Assembly (NCBI GenBank): GCA_949316235.1
Contig: OX438747.1
Location: 5,022,501-5,086,500 of the forward strand
Source: Oegoconia quadripuncta
Taxonomy: Eukaryota; Arthropoda; Insecta; Lepidoptera; Autostichidae
Direction of reading: 5' to 3'
DNA: 64,000 nt
Shown here: piece by piece, positions 41,401 through 49,200 of the stretch
How positions within the stretch are numbered: the stretch's first letter is position 1
Layout of the letters: the number at the start of each line of letters is the position of its first letter
Program-made: the position numbers and the translations under genes
The notes under the pieces: generated by a model
What the model saw: the letters and a program-made list of their open reading frames with translations, nothing else
The model's database searches: none
Told to the model about the DNA's origin: nothing

Positions 41401-44400
41401 TATACCCCACCCTCGTGATCAGAGGGACTGGGTTGTATGAGCTATGGAAAACTGGGAGATACAAGAGCTACCCTCCATCAACTCTGGTGGATTTAGTGGC
41501 TAAGATCTTAGCACTTGTGCCTCCATGGACTAGGGTTTACAGGTGAATGATTTATTTACTATAGGTGATATAATTTTAGAAAAATAATTAAAGTGATTCC
41601 TTACAATTGACCAATTTTTCCCTTATTCCTTGAGTTTATTTCTAATATATGTACTTTCAGAGTACAACGCGACATCCCTATGCCCCTAGTATCATCTGGT
41701 GTTGAACATGGCAATTTGAGGGAGCTGGCTCTGGCCAGGATGGCTGACCTGGGCACTGATTGCAGAGACGTCAGAACGAGAGAAGTGGGCATCCAAGAGA
41801 TTCATAACAGGGTTCGACCATATCAGGTGATTTTCGAATCTATTGACATTTTTTAAAATATTATCAAAAAATAAACTAAATTTCAATACTCAATAGTTTA
41901 AAAGGTTGACATATGTATTGATATGCCAAGTTCCAAATACATCACACATTCATTTAATTTTAAAGTTACGTCTACGGTTTTCAGGTAGAATTAATAAGGC
42001 GCGATTACGTGGCTAACGGCGGTTGGGAGACCTTCCTGGCATATGAGGATCCTGATCAGGATATATTAGTTGGTCTACTCAGGTTGAGGAAGTGTGCTTC
42101 TGACACATACAGACCCGAGCTGAAGCCAGGACCCAACTCCAACTTCAAGCAGTGCAGTATTGTTAGGGAGTTGCATGTGTATGGGTCTGTTGTGCCGGTA
42201 AGTTGATTTACATGTCACATCAACCGCTTTTTCTTTATTTCGGGGTTATAAGGGTTTATATAAATAAGATTTCTTTTTAAATGCAGATTACGTCAAAAAA
42301 ATCGCTCTGACCTGCAGTTAAGAAGCCTAAAAGCTAATTGTAAATAATACCTAAATAGTTTTAATTACGGTTATTTTCGAGAATTTCAAATTATTGATAA
42401 AAACGGCCACATTTTTTATAATCGTGAATTCTGGAAAATAACCCGCTCGGTTTGGCTAGTGATAGAGCATTTTTAAATAATACTACCACCATGTTATCTA
42501 TGTCTGCCACCAATCAATTGAGTATAATTAACATTCGTTGTATGTATGGGGCGGGGAAGGGTGCGACGGGACTGTCGCTTAATTATTTTTGTCACAAATT
42601 TACTACCCAATTAAATAGCTATTTATTTATTTAGTTGGAAATTTGATACATGGCCATTTTGACCTTTACACATTACTCTTCAAGCTCATTTAGTGGTTAT
42701 ACACATTATAAACAATATTTCAATATTTTCAACCAATGTTAAAAATTTTCTCCATATTTTCAGGTAAACGCCCGAGACCCCACCAAATTCCAACACCAAG
42801 GCTTTGGTATGCTTCTGATGGAGGAAGCGGAGCGTATAGCGCGCGAAGAGCACGGCTCCGACAAAATGGCGGTCATATCGGGAGTTGGTACTAGGAACTA
42901 CTACGCCAAGATTGGGTATCACCTGGAAGGACCTTATATGGTCAAAATGTTGGAATAAATATGCATTTGATAACGAATTGGTTATGCAGCGAGTGTAACA
43001 GTGATAACGTATAATGCGTATCAGATTGAGGATCTACACACTAATACTGAATATTTTAACCGCCTCCGTGGCTCAATGTTAACAATATACGGTTTACGAA
43101 TCGGAGATCACGGGTTCAATCCCCAGCTGGGTACATGTTTAGTACTCGGTTTAGTTGATGGTAGGGCATGTTAAATGTCCGCCTGGCTAGCTACCACCAT
43201 CTTATCTAAAGTCTGCCTTCAGACAGCAATGTTAATAGCATTGTTGTGTACAAATAAGATGGCGTTTCCGGGTCAGTACGCTTCCACCTTCGGCCTCATC
43301 TCGACTTAACAGCAGGTGTGATTGAGGTCAAGTGCTAACCCGTTGTGCATAAAAAAAGAATATTTAAATATTTTTTTATTTCGTTTCCGCTAGCTGTTAA
43401 TTATTTTTCGCATAGGGAACTAAATAGCGACTACTGAAGATTTAGAAAGCCTTTGAAACTTTGTTAAAGCTTGTTATAATAGGTATTAATGTAAGATTTA
43501 ACAGCTCTTATAAAGAGCGTTTGTAAATAAAACCCTTGACCTTTTATGTGTTGTTTGATTTATTTTCTGCCATTTCTAGAGTAGGTATACTATGTTTTGT
43601 GGCGCTTTGATTTTCTAGCCTCAGTTCGTGGTAATTTTCGCATCGTGAAATATTGTGAATAAAAATGCAACGGTGAAATGATTAAGCTTTAGAACAGTAA
43701 ACGTGAATCCAGTCAATCATAAAAAAAAAAAAGTAAAAATTGTTAAATGGGACCATGGTCCTACTGATTAGTACCTCTATTAGTCCTATGTGGTACGTAT
43801 TCACAATGATTCGAGATCAGAAAATTGTCATTCAAGTTAATAATTAAATGAATAATGTAATAGTACCAATTTTATTGTAATTTAATTAAAATATTACCCA
43901 TTTAATTTTAACGGTAACCATTTTCACTAACATTGGCATAAGTTTGGTATTAGTTTTCTGTATAAGAATTTGTAATAATGCTGTTGATTCTATGTAAATA
44001 AAATAAAATATGACAAAATCAAAGACCCTCCCAAAGAATATTATAAAAATTAAACCTGCTACCTTAATTGTGTTGCCGACTATACCTAGCGACCTGTTAT
44101 ACGTCATACATTTTTAGGTTTGAAAGTATTTTTTCTAAAATAAATATTGAAAATGACTCAACGTGCTGCATATCAATGTAATAAGTTGTTATATTTCATT
44201 TCCCTAGGAGAATCCTAAAGGCAAACTCGTGAACTGTTCAATTCAGCTTTGTTGGCTATCATGGAGCATTCATGCTTATTGAGCTTTTCTGTAATTCCAA
44301 CACTGTCATCATGGATTGGATTTACTCGAGAATTTTTTTTTTTTCACGCAGCTTCCCTTATATAGGAGCTCTCTAAAATATATTTTATACTTTACCTGGG

Positions 44401-45736
44401 TTTGGGTCGGCAAGACAAACCTTTTATGGTGCAAATATGAAGACTGTAGCTTTAACGGTTAAGCTGCTAAAGCTTTGTGACAGACGGACGGTATTATGAG
44501 CGACAGCAATAGGGCTCCATTCGGCCGAACCCTAAAAAGGAACCAAAACGTACTAATTCAAACTCCGTTACGCCATTCGCTTCCACGCGTGGAAGCAGAC
44601 GCCATTTTATATTTCTTGGGTGCCATGTTGGATTTTTTTACCAAAAACATATCCTATGATACTCTGCGGATCAAAATGAAGCTAACCACACCTTGAACTC
44701 AGTCGGTCAAGCTCTATAGGCTGCAGGAGGTAACATAGAAATCAACATATTTAAACCCTAAAAACATTCCCTTCCTTCCATCCTAAGGCAGTAGGGAAAA
44801 ACTTACTTAACCTCCTATTTCTCTCTCTAACATTTCCTTCCATATTCCAGGCCCGATCCGCCCCTCTCCATCAACCCCACAGAGATCTACCACAAGCACG
44901 TGGGCATGTTGCCCAACTACGCGGGTCACGTACCAGGGGCTATGTTCAGGTATGACTTTGTTCACTTTCAGCCGTCCTTCGTTATTCTCAGATTGAGTAG
45001 GTAGGTATCATAATGGTTGCTATAACATCCCCAGAAATGTTGAAATCATTGCACTTACCGCGATCCGATCTGCGATGGAGTAGACGTGTATGGACGCGGA
45101 GTATTTCCAACGAGGTGGAGGAGGTATTAATTCCTTCATACTAGTACTCAATACGTACCTTGCTGGGAATCGAACTACCTGCATCTTACAAACCTTAAAT
45201 TGAGCCACGGATGTGGAAATTTTAATTTGCATTGCATATGTTATATTGCAATGCCAATTTTGAATGCTAAGGTATATTTAACCTACTTATATGATTTTAA
45301 ACCTGGTCTGTACTCCTGAGATTTGCACACGGAGCCCGCCTTAGAGCAACTAAGGAACTTTCCACCAAAACGTTTCAACGGCGATGAGCTCAACTCGTGT
45401 CACGTGTGCATTTCTGTACATTTCAAAAGATGAAACGTGGATAGCGTTGAAGCATTAATCTGTTAATGCTTGGAACACCCAACGCTTATGTTTGGCATAT
45501 CTCTGACCACCCCATTAGGGATAAAGTTCGTGACGTTGTATGTAAAAGAAAACAAATTGAGTCAAGTAGATACTATTTATATAGGCCTGAACTGTCCCAC
45601 TGCGCAAAGGCCTCCTTTTTCCCTTTAATTAGGTATAGATGAAATAAAAATATGAGACTATTCCAGGTTTGGCAAAACGTATGGAAACGACACTCGGGAC
45701 GCAAAACGTTGGCTCCGAGGAGACTTCAAGTCGTAA
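23510..45736 (+). CDS. FAM166/CIMIP2 (UPF0605) ciliary microtubule inner protein-like, 8 coding exons, 309 aa
   Basis: Coding exons: 23510-23556, 29161-29299, 30883-30979, 36996-37171, 37456-37618, 38634-38772, 44851-44949, 45667-45736 (stop TAA). All introns are GT-AG and every phase joins (2,0,1,0,1,2,2). The protein has four Y/F-x-G-x-x-P motifs: residues 17-22, 93-98, 209-214 and 277-282. The first and last lie in a duplicated module, Y-x-G-H-x-P-x4-R-x-G-x-T-Y-G, at 17-33 and 277-293. This motif set and the length of about 300 aa identify the UPF0605/FAM166 family. Vertebrate members (CIMIP2A-C) are known as microtubule inner proteins of cilia and sperm tails, so a sperm axoneme role is inferred here. 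No signal peptide or membrane segment is seen. The first exon (15 codons) is 5.6 kb upstream of exon 2; it was chosen because it ends ...HYIPG in the right phase. Intron 6 contains the whole Elp3 gene. The weakest joins are exon 1 (donor GTTTGT) and exon 2 (donor GTTAAT). Confidence 0.9.
23811..24136 (-). mobile_element. SINE family 1, near full length, in CIMIP2 intron 1
   Basis: Reverse-complement copy of the 2146-2480 element with head, B-box-like region and body. It begins with an A/T-rich tail (+ strand poly-T at 23811-23820) and lies 250 bp after CIMIP2 exon 1. Confidence 0.85.
24403..24495 (-). mobile_element. LINE 3' tail fragment, same family as 52150-52460
   Basis: Matches the last 90 bp of the family (poly-T on the + strand, then gaccacacgtatcacctgatggaaa). 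In CIMIP2 intron 1. Confidence 0.6.
25441..25613 (-). mobile_element. RTE-like dispersed repeat, reversed and truncated
   Basis: Reverse-complement copy from tctaatcttactaatata to gtagttcccgtgagat, abutting a SINE tail. Confidence 0.65.
25617..25680 (+). mobile_element. SINE family 1 3'-end fragment
   Basis: Only the last 50 or so bases of the family (cacttaacatcagatgtgatt...) and a poly-A run. It directly abuts an inverted RTE-like fragment (25441-25613). Confidence 0.7.
25768..25954. mobile_element. Partial copy of the mariner-type MITE
   Basis: Matches the right two thirds of the 35445-35724 element and ends ggattcaaattcaccctgta. It lies 30-odd bases before LINE copy A and contributes an artefactual N-terminus to the long frame there. 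Confidence 0.65.
25988..26818 (+). mobile_element. LINE 3' fragment (CR1/Jockey-like), copy A
   Basis: The C-terminal part of an ORF2-like frame ([12 protein letters not shown]...) ends at TAG 26259. It is followed by about 540 bp of 3' UTR rich in CA dinucleotides and a (CTTAT)n pentamer tail at about 26797-26818. A near-identical copy lies inverted at 29636-30325. The family call rests on the shape of the C-terminus and the microsatellite tail. Confidence 0.75.
26828..27085 (+). repeat. Dispersed 'aaccgacttcaaaaaaggagg' repeat beside the ACAAT satellite
   Basis: Contains gtccggatgtatgtcagtaatg, the aaccgacttcaaaaaaggagg motif and cgaaaatcagttaagccgtttc. The same motif is at 9950-9985 and, reversed, at about 63010-63040. 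The satellite begins 24 bp after it. Confidence 0.55.
27109..27655. repeat. (ACAAT)n pentanucleotide satellite, about 109 units
   Basis: About 545 bp of perfect pentamer repeat in intron 1 of the CIMIP2-like gene. Near the left end there are a few GCAAT variant units (27123-27142 and one at about 27163). The right end decays to ACAAC units (27656-27680). Because 5 is not a multiple of 3, the tract is open in all frames and makes long artefact ORFs on both strands. Confidence 0.99.
27935..28010 (+). mobile_element. tRNA-like SINE head, separate type
   Basis: An A-box-like ggtctaatggttatc is followed about 35 bp later by a B-box-like gggtttgattcct. No acceptor-stem pairing was found, so this is treated as a SINE head and not a tRNA gene. 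Confidence 0.4.
28132..28322 (+). mobile_element. SINE family 3 in CIMIP2 intron 1
   Basis: Head cgacgaccgagtggataggga, B-box-like gagttcgaatcc, and body with tgtttatttaaagatttatgtatg. Forward orientation. Confidence 0.75.
28738..29014 (-). mobile_element. SINE family 2 in CIMIP2 intron 1
   Basis: Reverse-oriented copy with body, B-box-like gggattcgaaccc and head. Lies 147 bp before CIMIP2 exon 2. Confidence 0.85.
29369..29414. repeat. (GATA)n microsatellite
   Basis: About 11 GATA units followed by ataaatcgtttatttg, the pattern of a minus-strand LINE 3' tail. In intron 2 of the CIMIP2-like gene. Confidence 0.9.
29636..30325 (-). mobile_element. LINE 3' fragment, copy B (inverted copy of 25988-26818)
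   Basis: Reverse complement of copy A over roughly 690 bp, including the last 20 or so ORF codons with the stop. The tail is a long (TAAGA)n tract at 29638-29715, about 15 units. 5'-truncated at about 30325. It lies in intron 2 of the CIMIP2-like gene, while copy A lies in intron 1. Confidence 0.8.
31688..31824 (-). mobile_element. SINE family 1, truncated, in CIMIP2 intron 3
   Basis: Head and part of the body of family 1 in reverse orientation; the 3' half is missing. Confidence 0.75.
31979..32310. mobile_element. Harbinger-like MITE in CIMIP2 intron 3
   Basis: Terminal inverted repeats ggtccgtattaata / tattaatacgggcc with a TAA trinucleotide on both sides (31976-31978 and 32311-32313), the TWA duplication typical of PIF/Harbinger. 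The interior is rich in ctcaagattgag-like palindromic words. Fragments of the same family occur at about 28570-28740, 29025-29060, 60310-60360 and 60577-60665. Confidence 0.68.
32886..33158 (-). mobile_element. SINE family 2 in CIMIP2 intron 3
   Basis: Reverse-oriented, near full length, starting with an aataataataaat tail and ending in the head ...accaaacagatcg. Confidence 0.85.
33180..33197 (+). repeat. Short TTAGG run
   Basis: Three to four units of the insect telomere pentamer in intron 3 of the CIMIP2-like gene. Too short to argue for a telomere-derived insertion. Confidence 0.6.
33300..34419. other. CIMIP2 intron 3, mostly unannotated
   Basis: Includes aatgcaatgcaatgcaaaattta at 33291-33312 and words such as gaacttgaa at 33670 that resemble LINE tails, plus a (GAAA)n patch at 34007-34022. 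No exon. Confidence 0.4.
34420..34640 (+). mobile_element. SINE family 1, diverged and 3'-truncated, in CIMIP2 intron 3
   Basis: Diverged head, B-box-like cgggttcc and body up to ggggtttcccggtca. It has more substitutions than the other copies, so it is probably older. Confidence 0.75.
35445..35724. mobile_element. Mariner-type MITE in CIMIP2 intron 3
   Basis: Terminal inverted repeats of about 30 bp: tacagggtgaatttgaattc... and its complement ...gaattcaaattcaacctgta. TA lies on each side (35443-35444, 35725-35726). The outer nine bases tacagggtg are the same as at the mariner remnant at 14645. A diverged right-end copy is at about 25768-25954. Confidence 0.75.
35728..36995. other. CIMIP2 intron 3, last part
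   Basis: A LINE tail (36070-36112) and the word gcacctttttattctaata, with its near complement caaaggtgcctatacggcac at 36334-36353. Otherwise nothing seen before the exon 4 acceptor. Confidence 0.4.
38249..38340. repeat. GC-rich foldback in CIMIP2 intron 5
   Basis: Nested inverted repeats: gcctcgg (38249-38255) with ccgaggc (38334-38340), gcctcctctc (38276-38285) with gagaggaggc (38325-38334), and an inner gagtaaa/tttactc pair. A GC-rich island in AT-rich intron; origin unknown. Confidence 0.7.
38773..39171 (+). promoter_or_regulatory. Presumed Elp3 promoter and 5' UTR inside CIMIP2 intron 6
   Basis: This is the 399 bp between the CIMIP2 exon 6 donor (38773) and the Elp3 ATG. Elp3 has no other upstream room on this strand unless its 5' UTR is spliced from further away. 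No clear TATA box at a convincing distance was seen. The stretch 39040-39100 contains repeated ctgtcatctgtcactt-like words. The assignment rests on position alone. Confidence 0.35.
39172..42958 (+). CDS. Elp3: Elongator complex protein 3 (tRNA uridine acetyltransferase), 7 coding exons, 555 aa
   Basis: Coding exons: 39172-39734, 40127-40291, 40898-41012, 41292-41542, 41661-41826, 41985-42197, 42764-42958 (stop TAA). All splice sites are GT-AG and the phases agree. Elp3 is the catalytic subunit of Elongator, which makes the cm5/mcm5 side chain on wobble uridine of tRNAs from acetyl-CoA. The radical-SAM domain carries the cluster cysteines C100, C110 and C113, with C95 just before (C-x4-C-P-H-I-x6-C-V-Y-C-P-G-G). 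The GNAT domain at the C-terminus shows the acetyl-CoA loop Q-H-Q-G-F-G at 501-506 and tyrosines Y537/Y538 near the end. Length matches animal Elp3 (about 547-552 aa). The start ATG gives the usual lysine-rich N-terminus. The gene lies wholly within intron 6 of the CIMIP2-like gene on the same strand, so it needs its own promoter in about 38773-39171. No frameshift or missing catalytic residue was seen. Confidence 0.98.
42440..42510 (+). mobile_element. SINE family 1 internal fragment in Elp3 intron 6
   Basis: Short stretch matching ctcggtttggctagtg...taccaccatgttatct of the family body. No head or tail. Confidence 0.5.
42954..42959 (+). terminator. AATAAA overlapping the Elp3 stop codon
   Basis: AATAAA begins two bases before the TAA stop of Elp3 (stop 42956-42958). 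If used, the 3' UTR would be only about 15-30 nt. A second AATAAA at 43526-43531 lies beyond a SINE and would give a UTR of roughly 570 nt. Which one is used cannot be told from sequence. Confidence 0.35.
43058..43358 (+). mobile_element. SINE family 1, near full length, just 3' of Elp3
   Basis: Head, B-box-like cgggttcaatcc, body and A-rich end. It lies 100 bp after the Elp3 stop, between two candidate poly(A) signals, so it may be part of a long Elp3 3' UTR. Confidence 0.85.
43526..43531 (+). terminator. Candidate distal poly(A) signal for Elp3
   Basis: AATAAA about 570 bp after the Elp3 stop, followed within 30-40 bp by a T/G-rich stretch (ttttatgtgttgtttgattt). Using it would place the SINE at 43058-43358 inside the Elp3 3' UTR. 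Confidence 0.4.
45155..45215 (-). mobile_element. SINE family 1 head fragment in CIMIP2 intron 7
   Basis: Reverse-oriented remnant: gggaatcgaac and ttgagccacgg match the B-box and head of the family. Strongly diverged. Confidence 0.45.
45385..45545 (+). repeat. Dispersed repeat with 'acgtttcaacggcgatgagct' core, copy 1
   Basis: Shares a series of words (aacggcgatg, cacgtg, gcatttctgtacatttc, tctgaccaccccat) with 53123-53370 and, reversed, with 13930-14180. Probably a LINE 3' region; clade not identified. Confidence 0.6.
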
Positions 45737-45884
45737 CCGGTGTGAAGCTCAGAGGCAACAAGTATACGCTTATTTACATCCCGTACGCTCCAAATCAGAC
45801 AGTGTGATAGTTTTTGTAACAGACAAATCTTTAGTGTCAATTTTTATACACGTAAATTATACAATTTTTTTTCAACAAAACATG

Positions 45885-45890
45885 TTTATT
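45885..45890 (-). terminator. Candidate poly(A) signal for the aminotransferase gene
   Basis: TTTATT on the + strand is AATAAA on the - strand, about 370 bp past the stop at 46259. An ATTAAA variant (+ strand tttaat, 46021-46026) is a nearer alternative. If the distal signal is used, the transcript end crosses the 3' end of the CIMIP2-like gene. Confidence 0.45.
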
Positions 45891-45910
45891 ATTTACAAAT
45901 ACTAAATAAC

Positions 45911-45940
45911 AATAAAAATATATGTTACTATAATAATAAA
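45911..45940 (+). terminator. Candidate poly(A) signals for the CIMIP2-like gene
   Basis: Two AATAAA hexamers, at 45911-45916 and 45935-45940, lie 175-205 bp after the TAA stop at 45736. They lie past the converging aminotransferase poly(A) signal on the opposite strand, so the two mature transcripts could share tens of complementary bases. Confidence 0.5.
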
Positions 45941-46258
45941 GCTTTTCTGATAAAAAAAGATTGTAACATTATGTGGGTAGGTACATTTTATAAAAGGAGG
46001 TACTACTTACAGTCAGTGAATTTAATGAGGATATATTAGGTCCTTACCTATGAAATTGGCGTTTTGTATGAAGAATTTCATTAAGACTGTTTTCTCCATA
46101 CAAACATTTTTGAATTATTTTAGATCACCAATCAAATTCCGTGACTGTACCGTGTAAAAATAATATGAAACGTATTTTCCATTTACAAATCTTATAAGAT
46201 ACAATACATAGGAGTATTATCACATATTCAAGGCTAGTTTCAGTTACTATAAAGTATT

Positions 46259-49200
46259 CTATGTTTTCTTATTATTCCATTCCTTTATTAGTTTTACGGC
46301 CAACGCCAAGTTTTCGTCTTTCTGCAAAAATATCAACCGGATTATTCCATCTCGTATAGGGTAAGGACGATAATTTGAAGTCGTGAAAATTATGCTACAG
46401 TAGTTAGAGTTCATTGTTCCTTGCTGTTACTTTTGTTTTCTACTCCAAAAAACGATTAGTAATAGATCTAATAAAATTACAACAAATTTTATTAGATCTA
46501 TTACTAATCCTAATTAGTCTGAATTTAATATTCTATGCAATTAAGGCCCATTTCACATAATCTATATATTCGAATGGATTTACCAAAAAAAGTAATTGCA
46601 CTTGTGGGATCAATGTCTAATTTTCAGTTACACAGTCAACGTGTTAAGAATGTCATTGTCATGTTACTCGAGTAAGTAGCTAACTTCTTATACAATGTCC
46701 GGCCAAAGCAGTTGAAGAAGTTATTTATCATTAAGTTAGAGTAAGAATTGTTAAAAAAAATGCAATAATTGAATCATTTAACTGTCAAAAGTCACGTGTC
46801 ATTCTAGGTAAGTTATAATCTGCCCAGGCGGTAGGTCGGGGGGCCCACCGCCACACACGGGCAAAAAACTGAGGGTGTCTCCCATGAACCGGGGCACCCT
46901 ACAACGGCCGGAAGGCACGCGTAAATGTGCCTAGCGTTGGGGCGGTGGCAGTGGTATTCGTCAGGGAGCCTGCACCGCCCTTCATAGACGCAGAGGGTTC
47001 ATCGCTGGGTTTTAGTGGGTATACCGGGCAATCGCCCGGGAGTCCCACATAACTGCGCAGCTCCCCCCCGAGGAGCTGCGTAGTATGCGGAACGCAATTC
47101 CCAGCGTCAAAAAAAAAAAAAAGGTAAGTTATAATCTAAGATAATGATGTATGAAGTACAAACAAAGACACTACAATCTCTTGTGCAAATATTTGTACAC
47201 ATCTCCTGACTGTTTTCCTATTTGTCTTTCTTGTGCAATAAAGATTTGTACGGTTATACAAATTCAGGTACTTCCCTGAAAACACTTGGCCTACTCACGA
47301 TATAAATAAGTCCAGCATGATGTTGTGTGATTAAAAATAAATTTGAAATATTCATTGAGGATCAACAGGCTATAAAAGTCCACTGTTGAACAAAATTGGG
47401 AGGATTTACCCTAATAGCTACGGTCGGCGATTGCAGATTTTTTGGGAGCATCGCACCAATGACGTTGCTGTACATCATTGGTCTGTGCTGTATGGTTCAC
47501 GATCCGGTAGTCACGATACCCACGGGAAGAGACGGGTTGGTTCAGTTTACTCTGACAGGAACCACACGGCCAATTTAATTTAGGTAAGTTTTCCAAGATT
47601 CTTGAAAGCAATAACCATGTGTATTCAGGAGAGTACATGAATTTGATTACACTGCCTTTGTAGGTCGAACAATAGGGCGTTCCCAGCTCCTCTACTGCCG
47701 AGGAAGGTCGCCGCGGGGTTTTAGTGGGTATCCCTCCCGATAGGAAGGGGAGTCCCACATAACCGTCTCGCCGTCCCCCATGGGAGCGGTACGCGTAATG
47801 CGTTTTCCCGCGTCAAAAAAAAGGTCGAACAATAGGGCCAATTATAAGCCGATACTATTATCCCTGATTTTGTGACCGACTTTTCGTAGGACGTGTGCAT
47901 TTCAATATTGCATTCTGTAGGTTTAATTTTTTGCCGACAAAAATCGGTCATGATTGTCGAACACGCAAGCAGCCTTATGCATTCATATACGCATCACATG
48001 AATAAGTACCTGCATAAATAATTTGGTCAGATTTTACCCACTCATGCAGTTTTAGCCAGGAACCATAAGAGCAGACCATCTAAATATATTAAATTACCTT
48101 GTTAAAGCAGAACCTCGCGAAGTTCTCCCCTAAATGCTTGTGTTCTTCCGAATAGAAGGCGCTGGGCGGTATTGCGAGCACGCTCGACTCTTTGGCGAAC
48201 TTCTTAGTGAACTTGTAGTCTTTGTACTTATCCGGCTCTGAAGATAGGTCGATTTTATTAGCTGAAAATAACCGAACAAGGTGCAAATCAGAGCAGGGCA
48301 ATACACATTCTTAAGTATGACGATGAAGCACAATTATTTCTACCTAACTCTGGTTTTAAGCAAACAGACCTAAATTACAAAACAAAACTACAAAAAAAAA
48401 AGCATCAAAAGATAACGAAAATAATTTTTCTTCTCAACATTTTTCAAATTTTATAAACCACTCTTTAAAATAAACTGGGCAACAGCAATGTTGAAATGGT
48501 TATTCTAAAGTGTTTATTAAGCCCACTAAAACTAGCTTCTAAAGCCTTCAAATACAATGTTTTAATTAGGCCACCATTCTTAATTTTTCTTCAATCTCAA
48601 CATTATTTCTAATATTTTTTTCATAATTTTCTAAACTGAGATATCAGCTGAGGGTCAGCAATATTGAAATGGTTATTCTAAAGTGTTTTATTAAGCCCCC
48701 TAAAACTAACCTCTAAAGCTTAAATTCAATTGTTGTTCTTCAATTGTGTAGGTAATAGATTCTGAAATAGGCGGTGACACCGAACAGATAACGTGTGACT
48801 GTTTAATGTTCCGTTTTGCCATTTTTGGTAAAGAATACTAAAAATAAATGCAATTAGGCAATGTCCATTTATATTGTAAATAACATACAGTACGTAAAAT
48901 CCCAAAAGACCTGACTGCACATAAAAGGGGGAATAAAAGCAACTACTATTTCCTTCAAAATTCCACGCCATTCGCTAGACGCTTTGTATATTAGACGACA
49001 TGTTTGGTGTAGTGGTTAGAAACTATACCAAACTCTGACTACTATACCAAAAGGTCGCGGGTTGGAATCCCGCAAGGGGCATTGTATGTTGAATAGATGT
49101 GTTACCGAGTTATGGACGTTTTTCATTTATGTATTTATTTACAAAAAAAATGTATTTGTGTAGTTTATCAACCATCTGGTATCCATTATACAAGCCTATA

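Noticed and set aside
47411..47758. A 115-codon minus-strand frame as a KYAT exon
   Set aside because: It runs across a retro-insertion and its target duplication; the true last KYAT exon (46321-46259) joins exon 8 in phase without it.
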